A DNA stretch of 64,000 bases from Phycisphaerales bacterium (GCA_030748575.1 JASMLR010000008.1:54096-118095); one strand, 5' to 3'. Counted from the first letter of the stretch, positions 42,554 to 51,863 are shown. Notes: a model not told the origin generated them from the sequence alone. Made by a program: numbers and translations.

Positions 42554-43740
42554 TGCAATCCAAGAATGACACACTCATCGTGGAAGCCCGCGGGCTGACC
42601 CGGGCATTTCGCGACTTCTGGATGCGAACGCGGGCCCTCGCCGTCGATCACATCGACCTTGACATCCGAAGCGGCGAGGTGTTCGGCCTGCTCGGGCCCA
42701 ATGGTTCGGGCAAGAGCACGACGATCAAGATGCTGCTCGGGCTGCTCAAGCCGACCTCCGGCCGCCTGTCCGTGCTTGGCCGGCCACCGACCGACGTCGC
42801 CGTCAAGCGGCACATCGGCTTCCTTCCCGAGGAGACGTATCTCTATCGGTACCTCACGCCTCTGGAGACGCTCGACTACTACGGCCGGTTGTTTGGTCTG
42901 CGGCGGGCAGATCGCCTGCGGCGAAGCGAGCAGCTTCTGGAGATGGTCGGGCTCGCGGGCGTGGCCCACCGGCCGGTCGGCGAGTTCTCAAAGGGCATGA
43001 TGCGGCGGATCGGCCTGGCGCAGGCGCTGGTCAACGACCCGGACTTTCTGATTCTCGACGAGCCGACATCGGGTCTGGACCCCATCGGAACCAGGCAGGT
43101 CAAGGATCTCATTCTTGACCTCCGCCAGCGTGGCAAGACCATCCTCCTCAGTTCGCACCTTCTGGGCGATGTGCAGGACGTCTGTGACCGAATGGTGATG
43201 CTCTACGGAGGCCGGATCCGCGCCAAGGGGACCGTCGACGAACTTCTGGAGGACTCGGAGCGAACCGTGATTCGGACGGGTCACCTGGATCAGGCCACCA
43301 TCGACCGCATCGATGAGGTGTTGAGAGCCAGTGGTCAGGCGATCGAGCAGGTCGAGCGGCCACGGCAGCAGCTTGAAGAACTCTTTCTGGACATCGTGGA
43401 GGCCGCGCGTCGTGAGCGTGCAGAGACCTCAGGTGCCACCGAAGGTGGTCAGACGGCGGCCTTCCTGCAGGAGGGGCCGGTTCAGGGCGAGGCCGTCATC
43501 GAGCAACTTGAGCAGTCGGTGGAGCGGCAGCAGGTGGCCCGGGTCATCGACCCGTCCACGGCGACCGCTGATGACGGTGGGGAGGCTGTGCTGGATGCGC
43601 TCCTGGACGCGCCGGAGACGCCGCCTGCCAAGGCGAAGGCTGTCCCTCCAGCGGCGCCCTCCAACGTTGACGCGTCCCTTATTGACAGCCTGATGCAAGA
43701 CGATGCATCGGATGGTGACAAACCCGGTACGGACGCCTGA
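42553..43740 (+). CDS. ABC transporter ATP-binding protein
   Basis: A nucleotide-binding domain of the ABC-2/CcmA exporter type: Walker A LLGPNGSGKSTTIKML, Q-loop region GFLPEETYLYRYLTPLETL, signature EFSKGMMRRIGLAQAL (FSKGM in place of LSGGQ, usual for this subfamily), Walker B DFLILDEPTSGLDP, and H-loop ILLSSHLL. After about residue 230 there is an unusual C-terminal extension of about 165 residues, partly acidic and Ala/Pro-rich. The stop of the HflK-like gene shares one base with ATG 42553; GTG 42550 is also possible. It powers the permease that follows, and perhaps the divergent one at 36688. Confidence 0.9.
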   Translation: MQSKNDTLIVEARGLTRAFRDFWMRTRALAVDHIDLDIRSGEVFGLLGPNGSGKSTTIKMLLGLLKPTSGRLSVLGRPPTDVAVKRHIGFLPEETYLYRYLTPLETLDYYGRLFGLRRADRLRRSEQLLEMVGLAGVAHRPVGEFSKGMMRRIGLAQALVNDPDFLILDEPTSGLDPIGTRQVKDLILDLRQRGKTILLSSHLLGDVQDVCDRMVMLYGGRIRAKGTVDELLEDSERTVIRTGHLDQATIDRIDEVLRASGQAIEQVERPRQQLEELFLDIVEAARRERAETSGATEGGQTAAFLQEGPVQGEAVIEQLEQSVERQQVARVIDPSTATADDGGEAVLDALLDAPETPPAKAKAVPPAAPSNVDASLIDSLMQDDASDGDKPGTDA

Positions 43741-45848
43741 TGGGACTGACGCGACTCAGGCGGCGGCTTGACGAAATCCAGCGGTTGCGGTGGTTTCGCA
43801 TCGTGGTCACCGTGGCGGTTCTGGGCGCGGCGGGTGGATTCTTCGGAAGTCTGCTTGCGATCCGAACCAATTGGGACCGTCAGGCCGAGGCCATCTCAGC
43901 GAAGTTGGGTGGCGAGGAAGCTGTCACCTGGGGCCTTCTGCTTCGGGATGACGGGGAATTCACCATCGATGGCCGGACCTACTCGGCGCCGCTCGATGTG
44001 ATCGAAACACTGGTCGCCGAAGATGGCTCGACCCAGGACGTGCAGCGGGTGGTCTTCCTGCTCCTTCGGGACTCCATCCCGGACTGGGCGCCGCGGTGGC
44101 TGCTTCTGGAGACGTCGCTGGCATGGCAACTGATGGCCCTGACAGCCGTGGTTGGCGTCGCCATCATCTGGATGGGACTGCTCGTACCCGTGGCCATGCT
44201 CCTGCTTGGCGGCTCGGCGCTCGCTGCCGTGTTCTGGGTGCTGGGCTGGTCCCAGTGGATTGGTGTGCCGCTGGCGATTGGCGTGCTCCTCAGTACGTAC
44301 CTGATGCTGATCCGCGGGCTTCAACTGCTTCTGAGCGGTAGAAGGGGGTGGATGGCGGTCGCTCACACGCTGTTGTGGGAAGCCTCTCGGACCCGTCTGG
44401 CCCTCGCGTTCGTGGTGACGCTGCTCATCGCTCTGCCGCTCCTGCCGCTGTCGCTGAACCTGGAGGCGCCGATCGACCAGGTCGTTCAGGCCTACCTGGC
44501 GCGAAGCCTGAGCCTCGCCTTTCTGGTGACGGCCTTCATGGTGCTGCTGCTCGGGTGCGGCACGATCTGCTTTGATATCCGCGACCGGCACATCTGGCAT
44601 CTCACGACCAAGCCACTCGGGCGTGCGAACTACCTCTTCGGCAAGTGGGCGGGCGTCATGCTGCTTGGCGGCGTCATGCTCACCGTCGCCGGGAGTTGGT
44701 CGTTCGGGTACATCCAGTTTCTCCGGACGTCCAACCTCCCCAGGACCACGGCGGAGTTTCTCGCTCAGGAGGACCTGCTCAACGACGTGCTGGTGGCGCG
44801 CACGAGCATGAAGCCCGTCTACGAGGAACTCGACGAGGCGGGCATGACGGGGCGGATTGATCAGATCATTCTTGAGGACCCCGCGTTCGCGGACTATGCC
44901 GAAGCGGACATTCCCCTTTCCACCTACCGAACGCTCCGCAAGCGGGTCTACGAGGAGTTTGATCAGCAGCGGAGGCGGGTGGAGACGATGCGCGATCCCG
45001 CGACGGTCCCATGGAAGACGCTCCACTTTGAAGGCCTTGGAGACGCTCGAGCGAAAGGGCTTCCGTTGCGGCTCAAGTTCAGGCTGTACGGAGGCCTGTC
45101 CGACGAACACAACCGCTGTCTGATCGGCGTGGCAACCGGCGACGACCTCTCCGACGCCGTGCTGGGGCCGTTCATTCCAACACTCCCACAGCACATCGAC
45201 ATCGCCCCGTCAGCGATCAATGAGGACGGGTCTCTGGATGTGTCCATCGTGAATCTGACGCAGCACGAGCCCCCGAAGGGCGACGAGTGGCGTGGCCCCA
45301 TTGACCTCCAGCCGCTGGCCATGAGCGGTGGCAACCGCGACCCGTTTGCCGTGTTCTGGCTCGAAGACGAGTTTGAGATCGGGTATCCGGACGGCACGTT
45401 CGGGACGAACTTCATCCGCGGCCTTCTGGTCCTGTGGCTGAAGCTGGCGGTGCTGGCTGGCTTTGCGTGCGGCGTCTCGACCACCCTCAGCTTCCCGGTC
45501 GCGTGCCTGGTCGTGTTTTCGGCCTACGCGGCGGCCAGCATTGCGCCGTGGCTCAGCCTGTCGATGGTGGCCTACGGGGCGGGGAATGACTCGCCTGAGA
45601 CAGTTGGGGAGTACATTCAGTGGGGCATTGAGGGGACCGTGCGAACCGTCGCGGGAACCATGGTGTATCTGCTGCGGCGGTTTGGTGAGTTGCAGCCCAT
45701 TGACCAACTCATCACGGGCAAAATGGTGACCTGGGCCTGGTTCAGAGAAGCGTTGGGCATGGCCCTGATGTGGGGCGGCGGCGCGATGATCCTGGGCTGG
45801 ATTGTGCTCACTCGGCGTCAGTTGGCGATCTACAGCGGAGACCAGTAG
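43740..45848 (+). CDS. Large ABC-2 type permease (702 aa)
   Basis: A polytopic protein: TM near the N-terminus (IVVTVAVLGAAGGFFGSLLA), an extracytoplasmic region of about 90 residues, then TM clusters (LMALTAVVGVAIIWMGLLVPVAM..., LAFVVTLLIALPLLPLSL, LSLAFLVTAFMVLLLGCGTI), the ABC-2-like cytoplasmic stretch FDIRDRHIWHLTTKPLGR followed by NYLFGKWAGVMLL, a soluble region of about 220 residues (about 325-550), and a C-terminal TM group (LAVLAGFACGVSTTLSF...). It is twice the normal permease length. It starts in the last base of the ATPase stop (TGATG). Confidence 0.82.
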   Translation: MGLTRLRRRLDEIQRLRWFRIVVTVAVLGAAGGFFGSLLAIRTNWDRQAEAISAKLGGEEAVTWGLLLRDDGEFTIDGRTYSAPLDVIETLVAEDGSTQDVQRVVFLLLRDSIPDWAPRWLLLETSLAWQLMALTAVVGVAIIWMGLLVPVAMLLLGGSALAAVFWVLGWSQWIGVPLAIGVLLSTYLMLIRGLQLLLSGRRGWMAVAHTLLWEASRTRLALAFVVTLLIALPLLPLSLNLEAPIDQVVQAYLARSLSLAFLVTAFMVLLLGCGTICFDIRDRHIWHLTTKPLGRANYLFGKWAGVMLLGGVMLTVAGSWSFGYIQFLRTSNLPRTTAEFLAQEDLLNDVLVARTSMKPVYEELDEAGMTGRIDQIILEDPAFADYAEADIPLSTYRTLRKRVYEEFDQQRRRVETMRDPATVPWKTLHFEGLGDARAKGLPLRLKFRLYGGLSDEHNRCLIGVATGDDLSDAVLGPFIPTLPQHIDIAPSAINEDGSLDVSIVNLTQHEPPKGDEWRGPIDLQPLAMSGGNRDPFAVFWLEDEFEIGYPDGTFGTNFIRGLLVLWLKLAVLAGFACGVSTTLSFPVACLVVFSAYAAASIAPWLSLSMVAYGAGNDSPETVGEYIQWGIEGTVRTVAGTMVYLLRRFGELQPIDQLITGKMVTWAWFREALGMALMWGGGAMILGWIVLTRRQLAIYSGDQ

Positions 45849-45863
45849 GCAGCGGATGAAGGC

Positions 45864-47837
45864 ATGATTCGCGACAGACTGATTCAATTCGGATCGCTTG
45901 GGGTTGCTGTCGCCGGCATGGCGATTGCGGGATCCATGCTGCCGTCGATTGGCGAGGATGCCGAGCGACACTCGCTGCGATACACGGATCAGAACGTCGA
46001 CAATGCGCCGCCGATCGTCGCCCTCGGAACGGCCATCGGCGCGCTTCGAGGCCTGGTCGTCGACTACCTCTGGATTCGCCTCAACCTGATGCAGAATGGC
46101 GGCATGTACTACGACATGCTTGAGGACGCCAGGCTGATCACGAAGTTGCAGCCTCGCTTCCCGCAGGTCTGGATTTTCCACGGCCACAACATGGCGTACA
46201 ACGTGTCCGTGCTCACCAGCACACAGGAAGAGCGGTGGGATTGGGTCAAGAAGGGCATCGATCTCGTCCGCAACGAGGGGCTGCGGTACAACCCGGAGGA
46301 GGTCCTGTTGTACAAGGACCTCGCGTTCTGGCTTGGCCATAAGGTCGATGGCGTGAGCGACGACGCGCACCCGTACTACAAGCGGCAATTCGCAAAGGAG
46401 TGGCACGACCTTCTGGGCGAGCCCCCGGCGGATCACGCTGCCATGACCGAGTGGATCCGGGAGATCGCCGATGCGCCCAAGACGCTTGACGCGGCCATCA
46501 AGCGGACTCCTTCGGTGCAGACGCTGATTGACAGGCTTCGCGATGAGTACGCGCGGTATGCGGGGGAAGCGGAAGAGTTGGCCCTCGATGCCGAGTTCCT
46601 TCGCCGGGTCGCCTGGTGGGAGAGCGTCACCGGCCAGTCCTGGATCGCGGATCAACTCGATGCCGAGAAACTGCTTGAGGACAGTGACGACACGCTGTTC
46701 GCGGCGTTTGGAAGCCTGATGGACGACGCCGAGTTGGACGATGCCTGGGCGACACTCTTGGCGCATCTGAGGTACCGGTCGCTGGTTGACGACTACAACA
46801 TGCGGCCCGACAAGATGTACGAGTACACGCGTGATCTCGGACCGCTGGATTGGCGGCACCCCCAGGCCCACGCGTTGTACTTCGCGCGGCTTGGAAGCCA
46901 ACTCGGCCAGCACCGCGTGAAGAAGGACAAGGTGCACCACAGGATCAACATTGATCGCCAGCAGTTGCACTCCCTGCAGGACCTCGCCCGGTCGGGACGT
47001 GTCACCTACGACCCCTATTCGGCCGTCATGCCCGGCCGATTCCCGGAGCCGCGGTTCATCGAGACCATCGACGACATGTTCGAAGAGCTCTACATCAAGT
47101 ACGTCGATGCCCGAGGCGCAGGCGGCGAGACGTTCATGCCGTTCATGGAGAACTTCATGTCGTCCGCCATTCGCGAGGCCTACCGCGCGGGAGAACTCGA
47201 TCGGGCCAGGGCCATCATGGACCGGCTCGACAGCCTCTTCGGCTCCGGGGCGAGCCCGCCGAATCACAAGTATGACGGGGATCTTGACGTCTTTGTGATG
47301 GAGCAGACCAAGGGCGAGTACGACCGTCAGCCCCACATTGCGCCGACTGATGTGGTTTCGTCTCTGCGTTACGCCTTCCGGGTCGGCATTGGCCAGCGGC
47401 GTCCGGATGTGTACAAGGAGGCGATCGGCTTCGCCAACGACGTCACGAACTACTTCCGAACGCACGAGAGCATGGACTATGAAACCAAGCTCGGTACTGC
47501 CCGCATGAAGGACCTCCTTGCGGTGCTGGGTCGTTCGGCGGAAATCGCGTTTCTACAGGTCATGACCGACCCGACCATTTCCTTCGATGAGCGAGCCCAG
47601 ATCTGGGCGCAAGTCGATGAGTTCGAGCCCGAGATGCGACTTCGAACCTCTGATCGAATTCGACCCATCGTCGCGCGTGAACTGGCCATGAGCCCGCTTG
47701 CCGCAACCGTGGATGTCGATGCGCTCCTGCCGGAACCTCTTGGAATCGAGGCGTACCGGGCCGCACTCGCGGAGCGGGCTGTCCAGGAGCACCAGAGTGT
47801 CGACGACGCCAAGGCAGTCGGTGTCGACCGCAACTGA
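45864..47837 (+). CDS. Membrane-anchored helical protein of unknown function (657 aa)
   Basis: An N-terminal signal anchor (FGSLGVAVAGMAIAGSMLP) is followed by a large soluble domain that looks all-helical, with TPR-like spacing in parts (for example LQPRFPQVWIFHGHNMAYN) and many Trp and Tyr. Distinctive stretches are RGLVVDYLWIRLNLMQNGGM near the N-terminus, DWRHPQAHALYFARLGSQ near the middle and FMPFMENFMSSAIREAY after it. I do not recognise a named family. GAAGG precedes ATG 45864, 15 bp after the permease stop. Its place at the end of the SPFH/ABC operon suggests a periplasmic partner of that complex. Confidence 0.72.
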   Translation: MIRDRLIQFGSLGVAVAGMAIAGSMLPSIGEDAERHSLRYTDQNVDNAPPIVALGTAIGALRGLVVDYLWIRLNLMQNGGMYYDMLEDARLITKLQPRFPQVWIFHGHNMAYNVSVLTSTQEERWDWVKKGIDLVRNEGLRYNPEEVLLYKDLAFWLGHKVDGVSDDAHPYYKRQFAKEWHDLLGEPPADHAAMTEWIREIADAPKTLDAAIKRTPSVQTLIDRLRDEYARYAGEAEELALDAEFLRRVAWWESVTGQSWIADQLDAEKLLEDSDDTLFAAFGSLMDDAELDDAWATLLAHLRYRSLVDDYNMRPDKMYEYTRDLGPLDWRHPQAHALYFARLGSQLGQHRVKKDKVHHRINIDRQQLHSLQDLARSGRVTYDPYSAVMPGRFPEPRFIETIDDMFEELYIKYVDARGAGGETFMPFMENFMSSAIREAYRAGELDRARAIMDRLDSLFGSGASPPNHKYDGDLDVFVMEQTKGEYDRQPHIAPTDVVSSLRYAFRVGIGQRRPDVYKEAIGFANDVTNYFRTHESMDYETKLGTARMKDLLAVLGRSAEIAFLQVMTDPTISFDERAQIWAQVDEFEPEMRLRTSDRIRPIVARELAMSPLAATVDVDALLPEPLGIEAYRAALAERAVQEHQSVDDAKAVGVDRN

Positions 47838-47843
47838 GTTCGC

Positions 47844-48506
47844 TCAGGAAGGGGCGTCCACGATGCGGTTCCGGACGCGTCCCACGCTCGCGATCTCAAC
47901 GTCGATGAGATCACCATCCTGCAGAAAGCGGGGAGGCGTGCGTGCAGCACCGACGCCAGGAGGCGTTCCGGTCAGGAGCACCGTTCCGGCGAGTAGCGTG
48001 GTTCCGCGTGAGAGCTCGCTGATGAGGTGCCGCACTGAGAAGATCATGTCGGAGGTTGGTGCATCCTGCATGACCTCGCCGTTCAGGCGTGTCACGATTC
48101 GAAGTGCCTGCGGGTCGGGAATGCCCTCGGCGGAGACCGTGGGGGACATCGGGCAGAAGCCATCAAAGCTCTTTCCCCGGATCCACTGTCCGCCCGATCC
48201 ATTCTTCTGCCACCATCGGGCGCTCAAGTCGTTGGCGGCTGCATACCCACTCACAAAGGTGAGGGCGTCATCTGGCGCCGCGTCGCGGCAGGCCCGCCCC
48301 ACGATGACTGCAAGCTCGCCCTCAAAGTCCACTTGGGGGCCGTGCTCGTGGCAGATCGGTGGAATGACGACGTCATCGCCGTCGGCAGCAACCGCGGCGG
48401 GGTTCTTCATGAAGACGGTCGGGCGGTCCGGGCAGGCGCCACCCATCTCGGCAGCATGGGCCGCGTAGTTCCGCCCGATGCAGATGACGGCGGGGGGTGG
48501 CTTCAC
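47844..48506 (-). CDS. Fumarylacetoacetate hydrolase family protein
   Basis: FAH-fold enzymes hydrolyse or decarboxylate beta-diketo acids. Seen here: [15 protein letters not shown] at the N-terminus, the metal-binding [59 protein letters not shown] and [10 protein letters not shown]. Length (220 aa) fits the short, single-domain class. The substrate cannot be inferred. The ATG overlaps the yidD stop by 4 nt, placing this metabolic gene at the end of the ClC-rnpA-yidD string. It converges with the 657-aa gene, 6 bp apart. Confidence 0.88.
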   Translation of the reverse strand: MKPPPAVICIGRNYAAHAAEMGGACPDRPTVFMKNPAAVAADGDDVVIPPICHEHGPQVDFEGELAVIVGRACRDAAPDDALTFVSGYAAANDLSARWWQKNGSGGQWIRGKSFDGFCPMSPTVSAEGIPDPQALRIVTRLNGEVMQDAPTSDMIFSVRHLISELSRGTTLLAGTVLLTGTPPGVGAARTPPRFLQDGDLIDVEIASVGRVRNRIVDAPS

Positions 48507-48748
48507 AGTTCATCCTCCTCCGGGACCGGGTCCCAGCCCGCGCCGCCCCACGGGTGGCACCGGGCCAGGCGTCTGAGTGTCAGTCTGGTTCCAACGAGAG
48601 CGCCGTGCCGGTCGATGGCTTCTGCCGCATAGCGTGAGCACGTTGGCTGGAAGCGGCAGTGTCTGCCCACCAGCGGGCTGAGGGTGGCCTGATAGATTCT
48701 GATCAGGACAATCTCGATCCAGGCGAGCAGGGAGCGGCGGCGCTTCAT
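48503..48748 (-). CDS. yidD: Membrane protein insertion efficiency factor YidD
   Basis: An 81-aa Yid[25 protein letters not shown] with the conserved Cys pair, [31 protein letters not shown]. It begins with a basic N-terminus ([10 protein letters not shown]) that can lie on the membrane. It follows rnpA (4-nt overlap), the usual order. It assists YidC-dependent insertion; yidC itself is not here. Confidence 0.95.
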   Translation of the reverse strand: MKRRRSLLAWIEIVLIRIYQATLSPLVGRHCRFQPTCSRYAAEAIDRHGALVGTRLTLRRLARCHPWGGAGWDPVPEEDEL

Positions 48749-49098
48749 GGCGAATGCTCCGGCCAGGATGCTGTCGATCGCACTGCCTCATTGAGCCACC
48801 TGGTGTACTGCTCAAGCGTGGCGGGCGGGTGAGGCTCCACGACGACGATGACCTCGACCGAACCGGGCCACCCTTCGCTGAGGTTTCGCAGCGCCGTTCG
48901 AAGCAACCGCTTGACACGGTTGCGGCGAACCGCGCCGCCCACCTTTCGCCCGACCGCCATGCCCATGCGGCTCGGGGCTCCGGGCAGCGAAGACAGGTGG
49001 ATTCGAAGCGGCCCTGCGCGGCCTCGTCGACCTTCACGGAAGAGCCGCTGAAAGTCGGCGCGGCGGCGGATACGAGGTGTTCCTGCTCGGTCAAGCAC
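48745..49098 (-). CDS. rnpA: Ribonuclease P protein component
   Basis: RnpA binds RNase P RNA for tRNA 5' maturation. The signature is [16 protein letters not shown], with [24 protein letters not shown] before it and an N-terminal [16 protein letters not shown]. The start is GTG 49098, inside the last 8 nt of the ClC gene. rpmH, the near-universal upstream neighbour, is missing. Confidence 0.93.
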   Translation of the reverse strand: MLDRAGTPRIRRRADFQRLFREGRRGRAGPLRIHLSSLPGAPSRMGMAVGRKVGGAVRRNRVKRLLRTALRNLSEGWPGSVEVIVVVEPHPPATLEQYTRWLNEAVRSTASWPEHSP

Positions 49099-50893
49099 TG
49101 GTCTGGTCCAGGGCCTTCTGATACCGCTTCATCAATCTGGTACGCGTCACGACACCCGAGACCTGGCGGCCGTTGGGGCCGGTCAGGACCGGAAGGGCGT
49201 CGACGTCTGCGCGGGAGAACTTCTCCAGGACGACGTCCAGCGTTTCGTCAGGTGCGACCGAAGGAAGATCGGTTCGGTGCAGTTCGCTCACCTGCAGCAG
49301 GGGGATGGCCTCTCTGAAGACCAGCGCGGCCTTGAGGTCCTGATTGGTCACCATGCCGCAGTACTCGCCGTCGCCGTCCACGACCACAAAGTCATCGGCG
49401 GACTGATCCTCGGCCAGCGCAACCAGGCTCGAAGCGGGGTCCTTGAGCCGCACGGTCGTCGCTTCATCGAGCAGCAGGTCGTGGACCGTCAGTCGCGACA
49501 GGATCGTCATCTCACCTGTGGTTCCGATGCGAATGCCGGCCTCTCGAAGCCTGGCCGAGTAAATGGAGTCCCGGCACAGCCAGCGGGCCACAATGGTGGC
49601 GACGACCGCCGCGAGCATGAGCGGCAGGATGATCTGGTAGTGCCGGGTCAGTTCGTACACGATGAGGATGCCGGTCAGCGGCGCGTGCGTCACGGAGGCA
49701 ACCATCGCGGCCATGCCCACGAGCGCGAACCGTGCGGGGGTCCCGTGCTCGAGCAGTCCGACCCACTCAAGGCCCAGGCCGAGTGCGGCGCCGATCAGCG
49801 CGCCCATCATGAGCGACGGCGCAAACATGCCGCCGGCGCCGCCGGATCCGATGGTCAGGCAGGTGCCGACCAGCTTGAAGCAAAGCAAGGCGAGCAGCGT
49901 CACGATGAGCATCCGCTCGCCGGCAGCTGCCTCGCCCACTTCGTAGGCACCCGGGGAAAGCAGGTGCGTGATCTCCGGGTATCCGTTGCCGTAGAATGCC
50001 GGCAGCTCCGGCCCGAGGATCAGCAGTGAGAGCAGGCCGAGTACGGCGAGCAGGACGCCTCCGATTGCGGGGCGGGTCCAGTCCGGAACCGGGATGGCGC
50101 CAAGGGCTCGGCTTGAGATGTCCAGGCCGCGAATGAAGACCGCTCCAATGATGCCGCACGCCAGCCCGAGCAGGATGTAGGCAGGCATGAACAGCATCTG
50201 GAAGTTGCCCTCCTGCACGATGAAGTCTCCGCTCAGTTCGAAGATGGCGGCGTCGTGCAGAATGCCCTGGATGGAGGCCGAAGCGACAACCGCCGCGATC
50301 ACGATGGGAGTGAAGGTGCGGAGCGAGAAGTCTCGCAGGAGGATCTCCATGACAAAGAGCACACCCGCAATTGGCGCGTTGAAGACGGCGGCGATGCCGG
50401 CCGCGGCGCCGCACCCCAGCAAGGTGGTCCCATTCTGGCTGTTGACGCCCAGGGCCCGCCCGACGGTCGAGCCGAGCACCGCGCCAATGGTCACGATCGG
50501 GCCTTCCGCCCCGGCCGAACCGCCTGAGCCGATCGTCAACGTGCTGCAGATCCACTTCTGGATACCCACGCGGGTGCGAATGCGTCCTCGGCTGCGGAGG
50601 ACGGCGTAGATGACGGTGGTCACGCCCGGGCCAATGTACGGGGCGTTGATGCCGCGTCGCACCAGACCGACCAGCAGGCCGCCGAAGGCCGGCCCGACCA
50701 GCACCAGAAGCCAGATCCACGTCGGGTCCAGAGCGGTCTCAGCCGACTCGATGGCCCGCAGGGGGGCCAGAAAGAGCGTTGCCACCACCCCCATCAGCAG
50801 GCCGATGCCGGCCGCGAGCAGGTACATGTACCAATCGCCTTGCAGGCCCAGCCTGAGGCCGGCTCTTCTGATCCTGCGAATCGCGTTGGGCAT
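49091..50893 (-). CDS. ClC family chloride channel/transporter with CBS domains
   Basis: A ClC membrane protein (about residues 20-440) with selectivity-filter motifs GSGGSAGAEGP (gating Glu present), GAAAGIAAVFNAPIAGVLF and IGSGGAGGMFAPSLMMGA, plus a C-terminal CBS pair (about 465-590: TVHDLLLDEATTVRLKD..., VSELHRTDLPSVAPDE...) that may bind nucleotides. The gating Glu is compatible with either H+/Cl- exchange or channel function. A GGGAG lies before ATG 50893. The rnpA start is embedded in its 3' end. Confidence 0.93.
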   Translation of the reverse strand: MPNAIRRIRRAGLRLGLQGDWYMYLLAAGIGLLMGVVATLFLAPLRAIESAETALDPTWIWLLVLVGPAFGGLLVGLVRRGINAPYIGPGVTTVIYAVLRSRGRIRTRVGIQKWICSTLTIGSGGSAGAEGPIVTIGAVLGSTVGRALGVNSQNGTTLLGCGAAAGIAAVFNAPIAGVLFVMEILLRDFSLRTFTPIVIAAVVASASIQGILHDAAIFELSGDFIVQEGNFQMLFMPAYILLGLACGIIGAVFIRGLDISSRALGAIPVPDWTRPAIGGVLLAVLGLLSLLILGPELPAFYGNGYPEITHLLSPGAYEVGEAAAGERMLIVTLLALLCFKLVGTCLTIGSGGAGGMFAPSLMMGALIGAALGLGLEWVGLLEHGTPARFALVGMAAMVASVTHAPLTGILIVYELTRHYQIILPLMLAAVVATIVARWLCRDSIYSARLREAGIRIGTTGEMTILSRLTVHDLLLDEATTVRLKDPASSLVALAEDQSADDFVVVDGDGEYCGMVTNQDLKAALVFREAIPLLQVSELHRTDLPSVAPDETLDVVLEKFSRADVDALPVLTGPNGRQVSGVVTRTRLMKRYQKALDQTSA

Positions 50894-50966
50894 CGTCGAG
50901 CGGCTCCCTGGGCCCGGTGGCGGGGGGGAGTCTACCGGAGGGTGCCCGGGGAAGGGGCCCCGCGGC

Positions 50967-50996
50967 TCGACAACGCCGAGGGGCGTATGGTAGAAT
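50967..50996 (+). promoter_or_regulatory. TCGACA-N18-TAGAAT promoter of rpoZ
   Basis: TCGACA (50967-50972) and TAGAAT (50991-50996) with an 18-bp spacer, giving a leader of about 35 nt before ATG 51040. Confidence 0.5.
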
Positions 50997-51039
50997 CGCC
51001 TGATTCAGGCCCGACAGCAGGCCACGGAGTACCCACTGC

Positions 51040-51291
51040 ATGATCGAAGCCCTTCGCAGCGATGAGATCGTCGAGAAACTCGGCGGCAGGTTCAAGTTGT
51101 GCGCCCTGATCCAGCGTCGCCTTCGGGAGATCACCGTCGACGGTGCGCGCCCCCTGGTTGACCGCGAGGGCCGCACGGATCTCGAAGTCGTGATCGAAGA
51201 GATCATGCAGGACAAGATTCAGCCCCAGTGGGTCGATGCCACGGAGGCGTCCAGCAAGGGCGGCGCCGGTTGGCCCCTGCAGGAGGCCTGA
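51040..51291 (+). CDS. rpoZ: RNA polymerase omega subunit
   Basis: An 83-aa protein with the omega pattern EIVEKLGGRFKLCALIQRR followed by LREITVDGARPLV and a Glu-rich helix (LEVVIEEIMQ). Omega assists core polymerase assembly. It precedes a coaC gene, as in many bacteria. The stop is 2 bp before the next GTG. Confidence 0.85.
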   Translation: MIEALRSDEIVEKLGGRFKLCALIQRRLREITVDGARPLVDREGRTDLEVVIEEIMQDKIQPQWVDATEASSKGGAGWPLQEA

Positions 51292-51293
51292 GC

Positions 51294-51860
51294 GTGCCGT
51301 GTCGGCGGGTGATCGTCGGCGTCACGGGGGGCATTGCTGCGTACAAGACGGCCGCCCTGGTCAGCCAATTGGTGAAGGCGGGGGACGAAGTCACCGTCGC
51401 CATGACCGAGTCCGCGACGCGGTTCGTCGGCGCCCTGACCTTTGAGTCGCTCTCGGGCAGGCGGGTCTACACCGATCCCTTTACATCGCTCAACGAACCC
51501 ACGAGCCAGCACGTCGATTTCGCCCGTACGGCGGATGTGATGATCGTGGCGCCGTGCAGCATGAATGCGCTCGCCAGATTCGCGGCCGGGTGTGCCGATG
51601 ATGCCGTGTCGCTTCTGGTGGCGGCGATCGACCGCACCCGCGTCCCGGTCCTGCTCGCGCCTTCGATGAACGCCGACATGCTCTCGCAGCCCGCCACGCG
51701 CCGGAACATCGCAACGCTCGACGGCGATGGGTTCACGATTCTGGAGCCTGAAACCGGCTGGCAGGCCTGCCGAACCGATGGGTGCGGGCGGCTCCCTGAG
51801 CCCGAGGCGCTCGTCGAGGCCCTCGACGCCGCCTGCGCCGCTCGGGCATCTCGGGCATAA
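51294..51860 (+). CDS. coaC: Phosphopantothenoylcysteine decarboxylase-type flavoprotein
   Basis: A 188-aa HFCD-family flavoprotein: VIVGVTGGIAAYKTAALVSQL (FMN/Rossmann start), active-site His in TSQHVDFARTADVMIVAPCS, the APSMNADM substrate loop, and a C-terminal QACRTDGCGRLPEP with the lid Cys. It converts 4'-phospho-N-pantothenoylcysteine to 4'-phosphopantetheine in CoA synthesis. Only the CoaC half is present; the CoaB synthetase half, normally fused, is absent here. The start is GTG 51294, preceded by AGGAGG at 7-nt spacing. Confidence 0.88.
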   Translation: MPCRRVIVGVTGGIAAYKTAALVSQLVKAGDEVTVAMTESATRFVGALTFESLSGRRVYTDPFTSLNEPTSQHVDFARTADVMIVAPCSMNALARFAAGCADDAVSLLVAAIDRTRVPVLLAPSMNADMLSQPATRRNIATLDGDGFTILEPETGWQACRTDGCGRLPEPEALVEALDAACAARASRA

Positions 51861-51863
51861 GGG

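Noticed and set aside
45210..47465. 751-codon open frame on the minus strand
   Set aside because: Antisense to the end of the ABC permease and the 657-aa gene; product has no domain and the plus-strand genes fit the operon spacing.
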